From positions 1 through 64,000 of the forward strand of contig CAVZSH010000007.1 in NCBI GenBank assembly GCA_963777915.1: a stretch of DNA of 64,000 nt, in the 5' to 3' direction. The position numbers were made by a program, and so were the translations under genes. The DNA comes from CAVUPF01 sp963777915 (GTDB lineage: Bacteria; Actinomycetota; Thermoleophilia; Solirubrobacterales; 70-9). The notes under the pieces were generated by a model. The model worked only from the letters and a program-made list of their open reading frames with translations. It was not told the DNA's origin and did no database searches. This document shows, one piece after another, positions 1 through 8,598 of the stretch (its first letter is position 1; the number at the start of each line of letters is the position of its first letter).

Positions 1-39
1 GTGGTGGGTGGGCGCGGGCGTCTATCCTCAGCCATTCCC

Positions 40-1330
40 ATGGCTGAAGCCAATTCCGACATTGTGGTGATGAAGTTCGGTGGGACCTCTGTCGCCGGGG
101 CCGAGCAGATCAAGCGAGCCGCGGGGCGGATCGTTTCCGCGCGGGAGGCTGGCAATCGGGTCGTCGCGGTGCTCTCGGCGCGGGGGAAGACGACCGACGA
201 GCTGGTCGCCCAGGCGCTGGAGATCTCTGAGCGGCCGGTGGCTCGGGAGATGGACATGCTGCTCTCTACCGGGGAGCGGATCTCCTGTGCCCTCTGTGCG
301 ATGGCGATCCACGACATGGGCCATGAGGCGATCTCGCTGACCGGGTCCCAGGCCGGGATCGTCACCGACTCCTCCCACACCAAGGCGCGGATCATCGACG
401 TGCGGGCCGAGCGGATCAAGGAGACGCTGGATGCCGACCGGATCGTGCTGGTCGCCGGCTTCCAGGGGGTCTCGACCAAGAGCCGCGACGTGACCACGCT
501 GGGGCGCGGTGGGTCAGACACGACGGCGGTGGCGCTCGCCGCGGCGCTCGGAGGCGAGCGTCTGTGAGATCTACACCGACGTCTCCGGCGTCTTCAGCGC
601 CGATCCGCGGATCGTCGCCAAGGCGCGCAAGCTGCCCATGGTCTCCTACGAGGAGATGCTCGAGATGTCGGCCTCAGGGGCCCGGGTGCTGCAGCTGCGC
701 TCGGTCGAGTACGCGCGCAACCACGGCGTCCGTATCCACTGCCGCAGCAGCTTCGAGGACGGCCCCGGTACCCTCGTGGTTGCCGAGCAGGAGACCGTGG
801 AGCAGCCCTTCGTGACAGCCGTGACCCACTCCGACGGGGAGGCCCGTGTGACGCTGACCGGCGTCCGCGACGAGCCCGGCGTCGCAGGGCGGATCTTCAC
901 CGCGCTGGCCGAGGCCAACGTCAACGTCGACGTGATCATCCAAAACGAGCCGGTCGGCGACGACGAGCTGGCCGACCTCTCCTTCACGGTCGACCGCTCC
1001 GATTTGAGGACCGCGACCGACACGGTCGCCGGCCTCGGCGGGGTCAGCAACGGCGTCCGCACCGACGAGCGGATCGGCAAGGTCTCGATCGTCGGCGCCG
1101 GCATGCGCTCGCACCCAGGCGTCGCGGCAAAGGTCTTCGAGGTGCTCGGCGCTGAGCGGATCAACATCGAGATGATTTCCACCTCGCCGATCAAGATCTC
1201 CTGCGTGATCTCGGCCGACCGCGTCTCCGACGCGGTAAAGGCGCTGCATCAGGCTTTCGACCTCGGCGCCGACGCCGTGCACCCCGAGGAGACCGCCGGC
1301 GCCGAGCACTGTTCGACAGTCAAGTCATGA
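40..1330 (+). CDS. lysC: Aspartokinase, interrupted by a +1 frameshift
   Basis: Aspartate kinase phosphorylates L-aspartate, the first step toward lysine, threonine, methionine and diaminopimelate. The N-terminal part has the KFGGTSVAG nucleotide-binding motif at residues 12-20 and the RGGSDTT motif near residue 160. The C-terminal part (from about 566, CEIYTDV) carries SADPRIV, EMLEMSASGARVL and two ACT regulatory domains. The two parts lie in different frames. Removing one base near 553-559 gives ...LGGEVCEIYTDV..., which matches the family, so about 429 residues would be restored. The ATG at 40 is preferred over the GTG at 1 because family homology starts there and a TATCCT hexamer lies at 23-28. 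The stop overlaps the asd start (ATGA), so the genes are coupled. Either an assembly error, a damaged gene or recoding. Identity is certain; the break is real in this sequence. Confidence 0.93.
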
Positions 1331-2358
1331 GCTACAGGGTCGGCGTGCTGGGCGCCACCGGGGCCGTCGGCTCGACGATCCTCGGCGTCCTCGCCGAGCG
1401 CGAGTTCCCCGCCTCGGAGGTCGTCCCCTTCGCCTCGGAGCGCTCGGCGGGCAGAGAGCTGGAGTGGAACGGCTCGGTGCTGGAGTGCCGGGCGCTGAGC
1501 GATGAGACGATCCAGGACCTCGACATAGTCCTCTCATCGGCGGGCGGCGCGGTGAGCGCCGAGTGGGCGCCGCGCCTGGTCGAGGCCGACGCCGTCGTCG
1601 TCGACAACACCAGCTACTGGCGCATGCAAGACGAGGTGCCGCTGATCGTCGCCGGGGTCAACCCCGAGGCCGCCGAGGGCCACCGCGGCATCCTCGCCAA
1701 CCCCAACTGCACGACGATGGTGATGATGATGGCGCTGGCGCCGATCCACCGCGCGGTCGGCCTCGAGCGAGTGGTCGTCTCGACCTACCAGGCGGTCTCG
1801 GGCACCGGTCAGCGGGCGATCGAGGAGCTCCGCGCCCAGTCGCTGGCGGTGCTCGGTGGCGAGGAGGACCCTCCCGTCGACATCTACCCCCACCGGATTG
1901 CCTTCAACGTCCTGCCTCAGGTGGAGGTGTTCAAGGACGGCGACGACTACACCACCGAGGAGCGCAAGGTGATGGCAGAGACGCGCAAGATCCTCGACCT
2001 CGACGAGCATGTGGGGATCTCGGCCACCTGCGCCCGGGTGCCGGTCTTCACCGGCCACTCGGAGTCGGTAAACGTCCAGACCCGCGAGGAGCTCTCCCCG
2101 GAGGAATGCCGCGAGCTGCTGGTCGGGGCGGCGGGCGTCCTCGTGGTCGATGACCCGGCCGCCGGCCGCTACCCGATGGCGATCGACGCCACCGGCCGTG
2201 ATGAGGTGCTGGTCGGCCGCATCCGCCGCGACCCCGGCCGCGAACGCACCCTCAACCTCTGGGTGGTCGGCGACAACCTGCGCAAGGGGGCGGCCACCAA
2301 CGCCGTGCAGATCGCCGAGCTGCTGGTCGAGCGCGGCTTGCTCGGCCGCCGGGGGTAG
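1327..2358 (+). CDS. asd: Aspartate-semialdehyde dehydrogenase
   Basis: Reduces aspartyl-4-phosphate to aspartate semialdehyde with NADPH, the step after LysC. The 343-residue protein starts with the Rossmann motif GATGAVGST (residues 9-17). The catalytic cysteine is about C128 in ANPNCTTM, followed by the QAVSGTGQRAIEEL segment typical of bacterial Asd. Length is normal for the family. The start overlaps the lysC stop by four bases, giving a lysC-asd operon as in other actinobacteria. Confidence 0.97.
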   Translation: MSYRVGVLGATGAVGSTILGVLAEREFPASEVVPFASERSAGRELEWNGSVLECRALSDETIQDLDIVLSSAGGAVSAEWAPRLVEADAVVVDNTSYWRMQDEVPLIVAGVNPEAAEGHRGILANPNCTTMVMMMALAPIHRAVGLERVVVSTYQAVSGTGQRAIEELRAQSLAVLGGEEDPPVDIYPHRIAFNVLPQVEVFKDGDDYTTEERKVMAETRKILDLDEHVGISATCARVPVFTGHSESVNVQTREELSPEECRELLVGAAGVLVVDDPAAGRYPMAIDATGRDEVLVGRIRRDPGRERTLNLWVVGDNLRKGAATNAVQIAELLVERGLLGRRG

Positions 2359-2361
2359 GCG

Positions 2362-3597
2362 TTGGACATCGGCTTCGGCGAAGCCCTGCTGCTCTTCGGC
2401 GGGCTGCTCGCAGTAGTTGCGGCTCTCTCCGGGCTGATGCGGGGGACGGTCCTCTCGGCTTCGGTGCTCTCGGTGGCCCTCGGCATTGGCCTCGCCGCCA
2501 CCGGCGTGGTCCAGGTCGACGCGACCGCCCATTCGATCGTCGAGCTGATCGAGCTGGCGCTCGTCCTCACCCTCTTCTCCGATGGGATGTTCGTCGAGCG
2601 CGAGCTGCTGCGTCGTCATTGGAGCCCGGTCGCCCGCTCGCTGGTGATCGCGATGCCGATCACGATGGGATTGCTGGGCCTTGCCGCGAAGGTGCTGTTC
2701 CCCGAGCTGAGCTGGCCAGAGGCCTTCCTGCTCGGCGCGGTGCTCGCCCCCACCGACCCGGTGGTCACCTCGGCGGTGGTCGCCTCGCGACTCGTCCCGC
2801 CGGCGGTGCGCCACACGCTCAACCTCGAGTCCGGGCTCAACGACGGCCTGGCGCTGCCCTTCGTCCTCTTCTTCCTCGTCTTCGCCTCGCCGAGCGGCAA
2901 CGCAGGCACGGAAGCCGCCAAGCTGGCGGGGGAGGCGGTGATCGGCGCCGGGATCGGGCTGGCGCTCGGCTACCTCGGCGGGCGGTTGCACCAGCGGCTG
3001 CCGGGCGGCGGCCTCACCCAGCGCTATGAGGGGATCTACGCGGTCGGCTTCGCCCTCGTTGCCTTCGGGCTCTCCGAAGTGACGATCGGCAACGGGTTGA
3101 TCGCCGCCTTCGTCTGCGGGATCGCGATGGGCGCCACCGAGCACGATGTCCCCCAGGGCTTCGTCGAGTTCGCCGAGAACGCCAGCGCGATCCTCCAGGT
3201 CATCACCTTCTTCGTCTTCGGCGCCCTGATCGTCGCCACCGGCTTTCATCACAACATCCCGCCGCTCGTCGCCTTTGTCGCCTTCGTCCTCCTGATCGCC
3301 AGGCCGGCGGCGGTGCTGCTCTCCTTCATTCGCACCAGGCTGCCTGCGGCCCAGCAGCTCTTCATGGCGTGGTTTGGGCCAAAAGGGGTGGCTTCGATGC
3401 TCTTCGCCCTCCTGGTGCTGAAGTCTGGGGTCGGCAACGGCAAGCTGATCTTCGACATCGCCGCGATCGCGGTGATCGTCTCGATCGTCGCCCACGGCCT
3501 TACCGACACGCTCGGGGTTCGCTGGATCGGCCGCCGCACCAAGGAAGCGGACCGCCGGGCCGCGGGCGGCCACCTCGGCCCGGCCGGCCTCGATTGA
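2362..3597 (+). CDS. Cation:proton antiporter, CPA1 (NhaP-like) family
   Basis: Integral membrane Na+(or K+)/H+ exchanger, 411 residues with about 12 hydrophobic segments. CPA1 signatures are visible: GAVLAPTDPVVTSAVV (the ion-binding TDP region), NLESGLNDGLALPF and FGPKGVASMLFAL near the C-terminus. The TTG start lies four bases after the asd stop, so it is probably cotranscribed with lysC-asd, although no metabolic link is evident. The C-terminal tail is short and hydrophilic, without a TrkA domain. The transported ion cannot be read from sequence. Confidence 0.88.
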   Translation: MDIGFGEALLLFGGLLAVVAALSGLMRGTVLSASVLSVALGIGLAATGVVQVDATAHSIVELIELALVLTLFSDGMFVERELLRRHWSPVARSLVIAMPITMGLLGLAAKVLFPELSWPEAFLLGAVLAPTDPVVTSAVVASRLVPPAVRHTLNLESGLNDGLALPFVLFFLVFASPSGNAGTEAAKLAGEAVIGAGIGLALGYLGGRLHQRLPGGGLTQRYEGIYAVGFALVAFGLSEVTIGNGLIAAFVCGIAMGATEHDVPQGFVEFAENASAILQVITFFVFGALIVATGFHHNIPPLVAFVAFVLLIARPAAVLLSFIRTRLPAAQQLFMAWFGPKGVASMLFALLVLKSGVGNGKLIFDIAAIAVIVSIVAHGLTDTLGVRWIGRRTKEADRRAAGGHLGPAGLD

Positions 3598-3605
3598 GGC
3601 CGAAA

Positions 3606-4523
3606 CTACGCGGTCGCCGCGGCGCCGGTGAGGCGCTCCTCGACCCAGGCGGTCGAGGCGATGTGGCGGCTCATCCCGAGCTGCTTTGGCTCGGCGCCTA
3701 GCGCCAGGCCGACCAGCTGGGGCAGGTGCAGCACCGCGAGGCCAAGGTCGCGGTTGACCACCTTCGCCGCCTCGGGCTGCTGCATGTCGAGGTTGAGGTG
3801 GCAGAGCGGGCAGGGAGTGACGAGGCAGTCGGCGCCGGCGTCGAGCGCATCGCCGACGTGGGTGCCGGCCTGGCGCAGCGAGGTTTCGCGGTTCATCGTG
3901 ATCACCGGGAAGCCGCAGCACTTGCGGGCGCCGTCGTACTCGACCACCTGACCGCCGAGTGCCTCGATCACCTTCTCCAGGTAGAGGTCGCGGTCGGGGT
4001 GCTCCTCATAGCCGAGCCGCTCCTTCGGGCGCACCACGTAGCAGCCGTAAAAGGGGCCGACCCGTAGCCCCGACAGCGGCCGCTTCACCTGTGCGGCGAG
4101 GCGGTCAAGACCGTAGTCCTCGACCAAGAGCCAGAGGAAGTTTTTGTTGGTGAAGCCGTCTTTGCCCTTCTCATAGGTAAGGCCCTGCCCGGAGAGCACC
4201 TCGTTGATGTGGGCACGGTAGGCGGAGTCGGCGTCGAGGCGCTGTTGGCACTCTGACTGCGCGCCCTGACAGGTCGAGCAGATGTTCATCATCGAGAGTC
4301 CGGTTTGCTGGGCGAGCGCGAAGGTGCGGGCGTTGAGCGCGTCGGCAAGCTCCTGATTGTGCTCGGCGATTACGCCGGCGCCGCAGCAGTTGGCGCGGTC
4401 CAGCGTCACCAGCTCGATCCCCAGCCGCTCGGCGACCAGCGCCATCGAGCCGTGTAGCTCGGTGGTGAAGCCACGCGAGACGCAGCCGGGCCAGTAGGCG
4501 ACCTTGAGGCTCCCCCCGCTCAC
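3606..4523 (-). CDS. sdhE: Succinate dehydrogenase subunit E-like, HdrB-type CCG-domain protein
   Basis: 305-residue protein with two cysteine-rich CCG domains of the heterodisulfide-reductase subunit B type: NCCGAGVIAEHN plus CSTCQGAQSEC in the first half, and RKCCGFPVITMN plus CPLCHLNL in the second. In non-classical succinate:quinone reductases (Sulfolobus/Synechocystis type) this subunit replaces the membrane anchors SdhC/SdhD. No such anchor gene is seen beside sdhAB here. The GTG start overlaps the sdhB stop (GTGA), so it is the last gene of an sdhA-sdhB-sdhE operon. An HdrB-like role in another complex is possible, but the context favours SDH. The name follows the archaeal SdhE, not the E. 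coli flavinylation factor. Confidence 0.85.
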   Translation of the reverse strand: MSGGSLKVAYWPGCVSRGFTTELHGSMALVAERLGIELVTLDRANCCGAGVIAEHNQELADALNARTFALAQQTGLSMMNICSTCQGAQSECQQRLDADSAYRAHINEVLSGQGLTYEKGKDGFTNKNFLWLLVEDYGLDRLAAQVKRPLSGLRVGPFYGCYVVRPKERLGYEEHPDRDLYLEKVIEALGGQVVEYDGARKCCGFPVITMNRETSLRQAGTHVGDALDAGADCLVTPCPLCHLNLDMQQPEAAKVVNRDLGLAVLHLPQLVGLALGAEPKQLGMSRHIASTAWVEERLTGAAATA

Positions 4524-5662
4524 TGTGTCGCCTCCTCGCCGGGCAGGGCGGCGGCAGGCTCAAGGCCCTCCTCGATCGCCGCCTGCTGATCGCCCTCATC
4601 ACCCTTGATGTAGAGGTTGAATTCCTCGTGGTGTTGCTCGGCGTGCTTGTAGATTGCCCTCACCTCGTCCTGCGCATCGCCGGGCAGCTTCGGGTGGACG
4701 CCCGGGATCAGCTTCGGCAAGGAGCGCATCTTGCCGGTCCTGAGGCCGCGGATCGCCGTCGGTATGGAGCCGACCATTTCCCTGATCGCCCGTTTGGACG
4801 GTTTCAGCTTGCCCTTGACGCCGGGCGCGAATGACTCCTGCAGCAGCATCGACTCATCGAGCGTCCCCTTCTTCTCGATGATCTTGACGAAGGCGATCTC
4901 GTGGTCGTGGCCGCTGTTGGGGTCTTCGATGCCCTCCTCGCCGGCGCGGCGGCGCAGCCGCATGATCTGGTCCATCGGCGCGACGCCCTTCGGGCAGGCG
5001 TCTATGCAGCTAAAGCAGTGGGTGCAGTCATATATCCCGTGCGGGTCCTCGGCGAGGTCGTGGAGGCGCTCCTTGGCCTCGGCGTCGCGTGGGTCGCCGA
5101 CGAAGCGGTAGGCCTTGGCGAGCGCCGCCGGACCGATGAAGTCGGGGTCGGCTTCCATCGAGAGGCAGGAGGAGACGCAGGCGCCACACTGGATGCAGGC
5201 CATCGACTGGGTGATGTCGATCATCGATTCCGGCTCGACGATGTACTCGCGCTCGGGCGCCGCTCCGTGCGGGAGGAGCCAGGGAGTGACGCGGCGGATC
5301 TTGGCCCAGTGCGTCGACTCCATGTCGGTGATCAGGTCCTTGATCACGGGCATATTCCCCATCGGCTCGACGACGATCGGGCTCGCGCCGCCGTTGCGCC
5401 GGTTGGCGGCCTCGTGCGCCTCGCCGATCTGGGTTTTGCAGCCGAGGCCGGAAGAGCCGTTGATCTTCATCCCGCAGGAGCCGCAGATCGCGGCGCGGCA
5501 GGAGCAGCGGACCGAGAGCGAGCCGTCGTCGCGGTCTTTGGCCTGGAGCAGCCCATCGAGGACCGATAGCGAGGGGTCGAGCTCGACCTTGAACTCCTCC
5601 CAGTAGGGCCCCGCACCGCTCTCCGGCTGGTAGCGACGGACTTTCAGCGTGTACTCGGCCAT
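4520..5662 (-). CDS. sdhB: Succinate dehydrogenase/fumarate reductase iron-sulfur subunit
   Basis: Passes electrons from the SdhA flavin through Fe-S clusters toward quinone. The 2Fe-2S cluster cysteines are in RCSCRAAICGSCGMKING with a further Cys in GLGCKTQ. Ferredoxin-like motifs follow: CIQCGACVSSC and CTHCFSCIDACPKG. At 380 residues it is longer than classical SdhB (about 240), because of a C-terminal extension of about 120 residues that may contact the HdrB-like subunit. The start ATG (MAEYTLKVRRYQ) overlaps the sdhA stop as TGATG; longer in-frame starts inside sdhA are not supported. Confidence 0.95.
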   Translation of the reverse strand: MAEYTLKVRRYQPESGAGPYWEEFKVELDPSLSVLDGLLQAKDRDDGSLSVRCSCRAAICGSCGMKINGSSGLGCKTQIGEAHEAANRRNGGASPIVVEPMGNMPVIKDLITDMESTHWAKIRRVTPWLLPHGAAPEREYIVEPESMIDITQSMACIQCGACVSSCLSMEADPDFIGPAALAKAYRFVGDPRDAEAKERLHDLAEDPHGIYDCTHCFSCIDACPKGVAPMDQIMRLRRRAGEEGIEDPNSGHDHEIAFVKIIEKKGTLDESMLLQESFAPGVKGKLKPSKRAIREMVGSIPTAIRGLRTGKMRSLPKLIPGVHPKLPGDAQDEVRAIYKHAEQHHEEFNLYIKGDEGDQQAAIEEGLEPAAALPGEEATQ

Positions 5663-7350
5663 CAGTAAGTCCTCTCCTGGGGCTCCCACTTGGTAATGGT
5701 CACCTCTGAGTATGAGATCTCCGGCCCATCGTCGCTGCGCTGGAGGTCGATGTGCTTGAGCCACTCCTCGTCGTTTCGCTCCGGGAAGTCGGTGCGGTAC
5801 TGGGCGCCGCGGCTCTCCCTGCGCTCGAGGGCGCCGACGCAGGTGCACTCGGCGTTGTCGAGCATGTAGCCGAGCTCGATCGCTGCCAGGACGTCCTGGT
5901 TAAAGACGCGGCTGCGGTCGTCGATGTAGGCCAAGGAGGCCTCCTCCTTGAGGCGGCGCACGGTTTCGAGTGCCGCCTGGATGCCGGCCTCCTCGCGGAA
6001 CACGGCGACCTGGCTGTCCATCGTCTGGCCCAGCTCCAGCTTGATCTCCGAGACGCGGCGGCCGGAGCCCTTCTCGCGTGAGGAGATCGCGTCGATGTTG
6101 GCCTGCTCGGCCTCCAGCGCCTGCTTGGAGGGTCGCAAGCCGTCGATTTGCTTGGCCCGGGCAGCGGCGTCTACCCCGGAGCGGCGCCCGAAGATCAGCG
6201 TGTCGAGCAGCGAGTTGGCCCCGAGCCGATTTCCTCCGTGGACGGAGACGCAGGCGGTCTCACCGGCCGCGTAGAGGCCGGCGATCTCGGTACGCCCATC
6301 GACGTCGGTCTTGACGCCACCCATCGTGTAGTGGTTGCCGGGCTTGATGTGGATCGGTTCGCGGGTGATGTCGACGCCGGCGAAGTCGCGACCGACCAGG
6401 ACGATCTCGCGCAGCGCCTCGTGGATGCGCTTGCGCGGTACCACGGTGATGTCGAGGGCGACGGTGCCATCGGGAAAGCCGCGTCCCTCGTTGAGCTCGG
6501 TCTGCTCGGCGCGGGAGACGACGTCGCGCGAGGCCAGCTCCATCTTGTTGGGCGCGTAGCGCTCCATGAAGCGCTCGCCCTTGGCGTTGAGCAGGTGGGC
6601 GCCCTCGCCGCGGGCGCCCTCCGTGATCAGGAACCCCTTCCCGGCCAGCGTCGTCGGGTGATACTGGATCATCTCCATGTCCATCAGCTTCGCTCCGACC
6701 CGGTAGGCCATCGCGATCCCGTCTCCGGTGCAGATCAGCGCGTTGGTAGTCGGCTTCCAGACCTGGCCGTTGCCGCCGCAGGCGAGGATCACCGCCTTCG
6801 CCCCGAACAGCTCCATCGAGCCGTCGGCGATGTTGCGGGTGACGACGCCGCGACACTCGCCGTCCTCGCCCATCGCCAGTGCCGTGCAGAACCACTCCTC
6901 GTAGCGGTGCACCTGCTCGGAGTGCTTCATCAGCTGCTCGTAGAGCACGTGCATGATCGCCTGGCCGGTGATGTCGGCGACGTAGTAGGTGCGGGCCGCG
7001 GAGGCGCCACCGAAGGCTCTGGTACCGAGCTTCCCCTCCTCGTTGCGATGGAAGGTGACGCCGAGGTGCTCGAGGTGGAGGATCTCCTCCGGCGCCTCGC
7101 GGCACATGATCTCAATCGCGTCTTGGTCACCCAGGTAGTCGGACCCCTTGATCGTGTCGAAGGCGTGCGACTCCCAGGAGTCGCCGGGGTTGAGCGCCGC
7201 ATTGATCCCGCCCTGGGCTGCGTTGGAGTGCGAGCGAACCGGGTGGACCTTGCTGAGGATCCCGACCGAGACGCCCTGCTCGGCGGCCGCCAGGGCCGCC
7301 CGCTGCCCGGCCAGGCCGGCGCCGATCACCAGTACGTCATGAGTGGGCAC
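5662..7350 (-). CDS. sdhA: Succinate dehydrogenase flavoprotein subunit
   Basis: FAD-containing catalytic subunit that oxidizes succinate to fumarate. Motifs: dinucleotide-binding DVLVIGAGLAGQRAALAA at the N-terminus, the flavinylation-site region HSNAAQGGINAAL, the active-site region TEGARGEGAHLLNAKGERFM, and GGNRLGANSLLDTLIFGR. I chose the GTG at 7350 (protein MPTHDVLVIGAG), giving 562 residues. Homology begins there, and a TAGCAT hexamer lies 8 nt upstream on this strand. The longer ATG at 7452 would run into the divergent protease gene. First gene of sdhA-sdhB-sdhE. Confidence 0.96.
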   Translation of the reverse strand: MPTHDVLVIGAGLAGQRAALAAAEQGVSVGILSKVHPVRSHSNAAQGGINAALNPGDSWESHAFDTIKGSDYLGDQDAIEIMCREAPEEILHLEHLGVTFHRNEEGKLGTRAFGGASAARTYYVADITGQAIMHVLYEQLMKHSEQVHRYEEWFCTALAMGEDGECRGVVTRNIADGSMELFGAKAVILACGGNGQVWKPTTNALICTGDGIAMAYRVGAKLMDMEMIQYHPTTLAGKGFLITEGARGEGAHLLNAKGERFMERYAPNKMELASRDVVSRAEQTELNEGRGFPDGTVALDITVVPRKRIHEALREIVLVGRDFAGVDITREPIHIKPGNHYTMGGVKTDVDGRTEIAGLYAAGETACVSVHGGNRLGANSLLDTLIFGRRSGVDAAARAKQIDGLRPSKQALEAEQANIDAISSREKGSGRRVSEIKLELGQTMDSQVAVFREEAGIQAALETVRRLKEEASLAYIDDRSRVFNQDVLAAIELGYMLDNAECTCVGALERRESRGAQYRTDFPERNDEEWLKHIDLQRSDDGPEISYSEVTITKWEPQERTY

Positions 7351-7358
7351 GAGCGCGG

Positions 7359-7364
7359 ATGCTA
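7359..7364 (-). promoter_or_regulatory. Putative -10 hexamer for sdhA
   Basis: TAGCAT on the minus strand, 8 nt before the GTG start of sdhA. This spacing would give a leaderless or nearly leaderless transcript. The same TANNNT-start spacing recurs at many genes in the window. Confidence 0.5.
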
Positions 7365-7372
7365 TAGAGCAG

Positions 7373-7396
7373 AAATCCGACAACGCGGTCGGATTT
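7373..7396. promoter_or_regulatory. Palindrome between divergent sdhA and the M50 protease gene
   Basis: Perfect 8-bp inverted repeat AAATCCGA / TCGGATTT separated by 8 bases, in the 69-bp divergent intergenic region. It sits upstream of both putative -10 hexamers (7359-7364 minus, 7408-7413 plus), a position suitable for an operator acting on one or both genes. The regulator is not known. A hairpin role is less likely because neither gene is transcribed through it. Confidence 0.5.
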
Positions 7397-7407
7397 TCCT
7401 GGCCGCT

Positions 7408-7413
7408 TACCAT
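7408..7413 (+). promoter_or_regulatory. Putative -10 hexamer for the M50 protease gene
   Basis: TACCAT, 6 nt before the ATG at 7420. Together with the absence of a Shine-Dalgarno sequence this suggests a leaderless transcript and supports the chosen start. Confidence 0.45.
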
Positions 7414-7419
7414 TGAGCG

Positions 7420-8598
7420 ATGCTCGGCGGTGGCTCGATCACCCTCTTCCACGTCCGCGGGATCCGGATCGCGGTCGACTGGTCCTGGTTCCTAGTCCTC
7501 TTCTTGGTGATCTTCTGGCTATCGCCGATCTACGGGCGCGTGCTCGGGCAGCCCAGCTCTTCTACCGCCCCCTTTGCTCTCGCCGTGGCGAGCGCCATCG
7601 GCTTCTTCGGGTCGATCGTCCTGCACGAGCTGGGTCACGCGGAGGCCGCCCGACGCCACGGGATCGGCATCTCCAGCATCCAGCTCTGGATTTTCGGCGG
7701 GATGGCGCGTATGGACCGGGAGCCCGACAGCCCTGCCACGGAGTTCGAGGTGGCGGTTGCCGGGCCGCTGGTGACGCTGGCGATCGTCGTCGCCCTTAGC
7801 GCGATCGGCCTGCTCGCTGCCGGGCCGCACCAGTTCATGGAGGCGATGCCGTTCGAAAGCCGCACCGGTGTCTCCGGCGTGCTGGCGATGATCGCCTGGC
7901 TCGCCTTCATTAATCTCCTCGTCCTCGTCTTCAACCTGCTTCCCGCCTTCCCGATGGACGGCGGCCGCGTCGCTCGCGCGATCGCCTGGTGGCGGACCGG
8001 GGACCAGGCCTCGGCGACGCGTTTCGCCGCGACTCTGGGTCGCGTCTTCGGCTATCTGTTCATCGGCGGGGGGCTGCTGCTGGTCGCGGGGGGATATGCC
8101 TTCGAAGGGATCTGGCTGGCGCTGATCGGGTTGGTGATCAACGGCTCGGCGCGCGGGGCCGCGATGCAGACGGCGATCTCGAGTCGGATCGGGGGGATGC
8201 GGGTCGCCGACGTGATGGACCGCGAACCGGTGGCGATCCCGGGCGAGCTGAGCGTCGAGCAGGCGCTCGATGAGTACTTCCTTCGCTACCGCTGGCCCTG
8301 GTTCCCGGTGGTCGACGCCGCCTACCGCTTCCTCGGTCTGCTGGAGCGAGAACGGGCCGACGAGGTTCCCGAGGTCTCGCGCGCCACCTCCCTGGTCTCA
8401 GAACTCCTAGAGCGAGACCGGGGGGCGCTGCACGTCAGCGAGGACGCCCCGCTCGACTCCCTCCTGGCAAACCAGAACCTGCGCCGCTTCGGCGCCCTGA
8501 TGGCGGTTGACGCCGACGGGCGGCTCAGCGGCGTGATAACCGTGGAGCAAGTGGGTCGGGCGCTTCGCGATGCGGCTATGGGCGGTGCCGCTCGATGA
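7420..8598 (+). CDS. Site-2-type membrane metalloprotease (M50) with CBS domains
   Basis: Intramembrane zinc protease. The zinc motif HELGH is at about residues 67-71 (VLHELGHAEAARRHG). The second metal/active-site motif NLLPAFPMDGGRV is near residue 175. About six transmembrane segments precede a C-terminal soluble region of about 150 residues with two CBS-like repeats (VADVMDREPVAIPG and a second copy before the end). This is the Rip3-like M50-CBS architecture of actinobacteria; substrates are unknown. It is divergent from sdhA, and its last 23 bases overlap the convergent acyl-CoA dehydrogenase gene. Confidence 0.9.
   Translation: MLGGGSITLFHVRGIRIAVDWSWFLVLFLVIFWLSPIYGRVLGQPSSSTAPFALAVASAIGFFGSIVLHELGHAEAARRHGIGISSIQLWIFGGMARMDREPDSPATEFEVAVAGPLVTLAIVVALSAIGLLAAGPHQFMEAMPFESRTGVSGVLAMIAWLAFINLLVLVFNLLPAFPMDGGRVARAIAWWRTGDQASATRFAATLGRVFGYLFIGGGLLLVAGGYAFEGIWLALIGLVINGSARGAAMQTAISSRIGGMRVADVMDREPVAIPGELSVEQALDEYFLRYRWPWFPVVDAAYRFLGLLERERADEVPEVSRATSLVSELLERDRGALHVSEDAPLDSLLANQNLRRFGALMAVDADGRLSGVITVEQVGRALRDAAMGGAAR

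Noticed and set aside
556..562. Programmed +1 frameshift as the firm explanation for lysC, ispE and the amidase
   Set aside because: The context is not slippery for the Glu tRNA and the same GAG CGT C is read normally in several genes. Kept as a hypothesis; sequencing error is at least as likely.
1534..3921. 795-codon open frame on the minus strand
   Set aside because: It is the antisense shadow of asd, the antiporter and part of sdhE. It is rich in Arg/Asp/His low-complexity with no domain, and the plus-strand genes have clear families.
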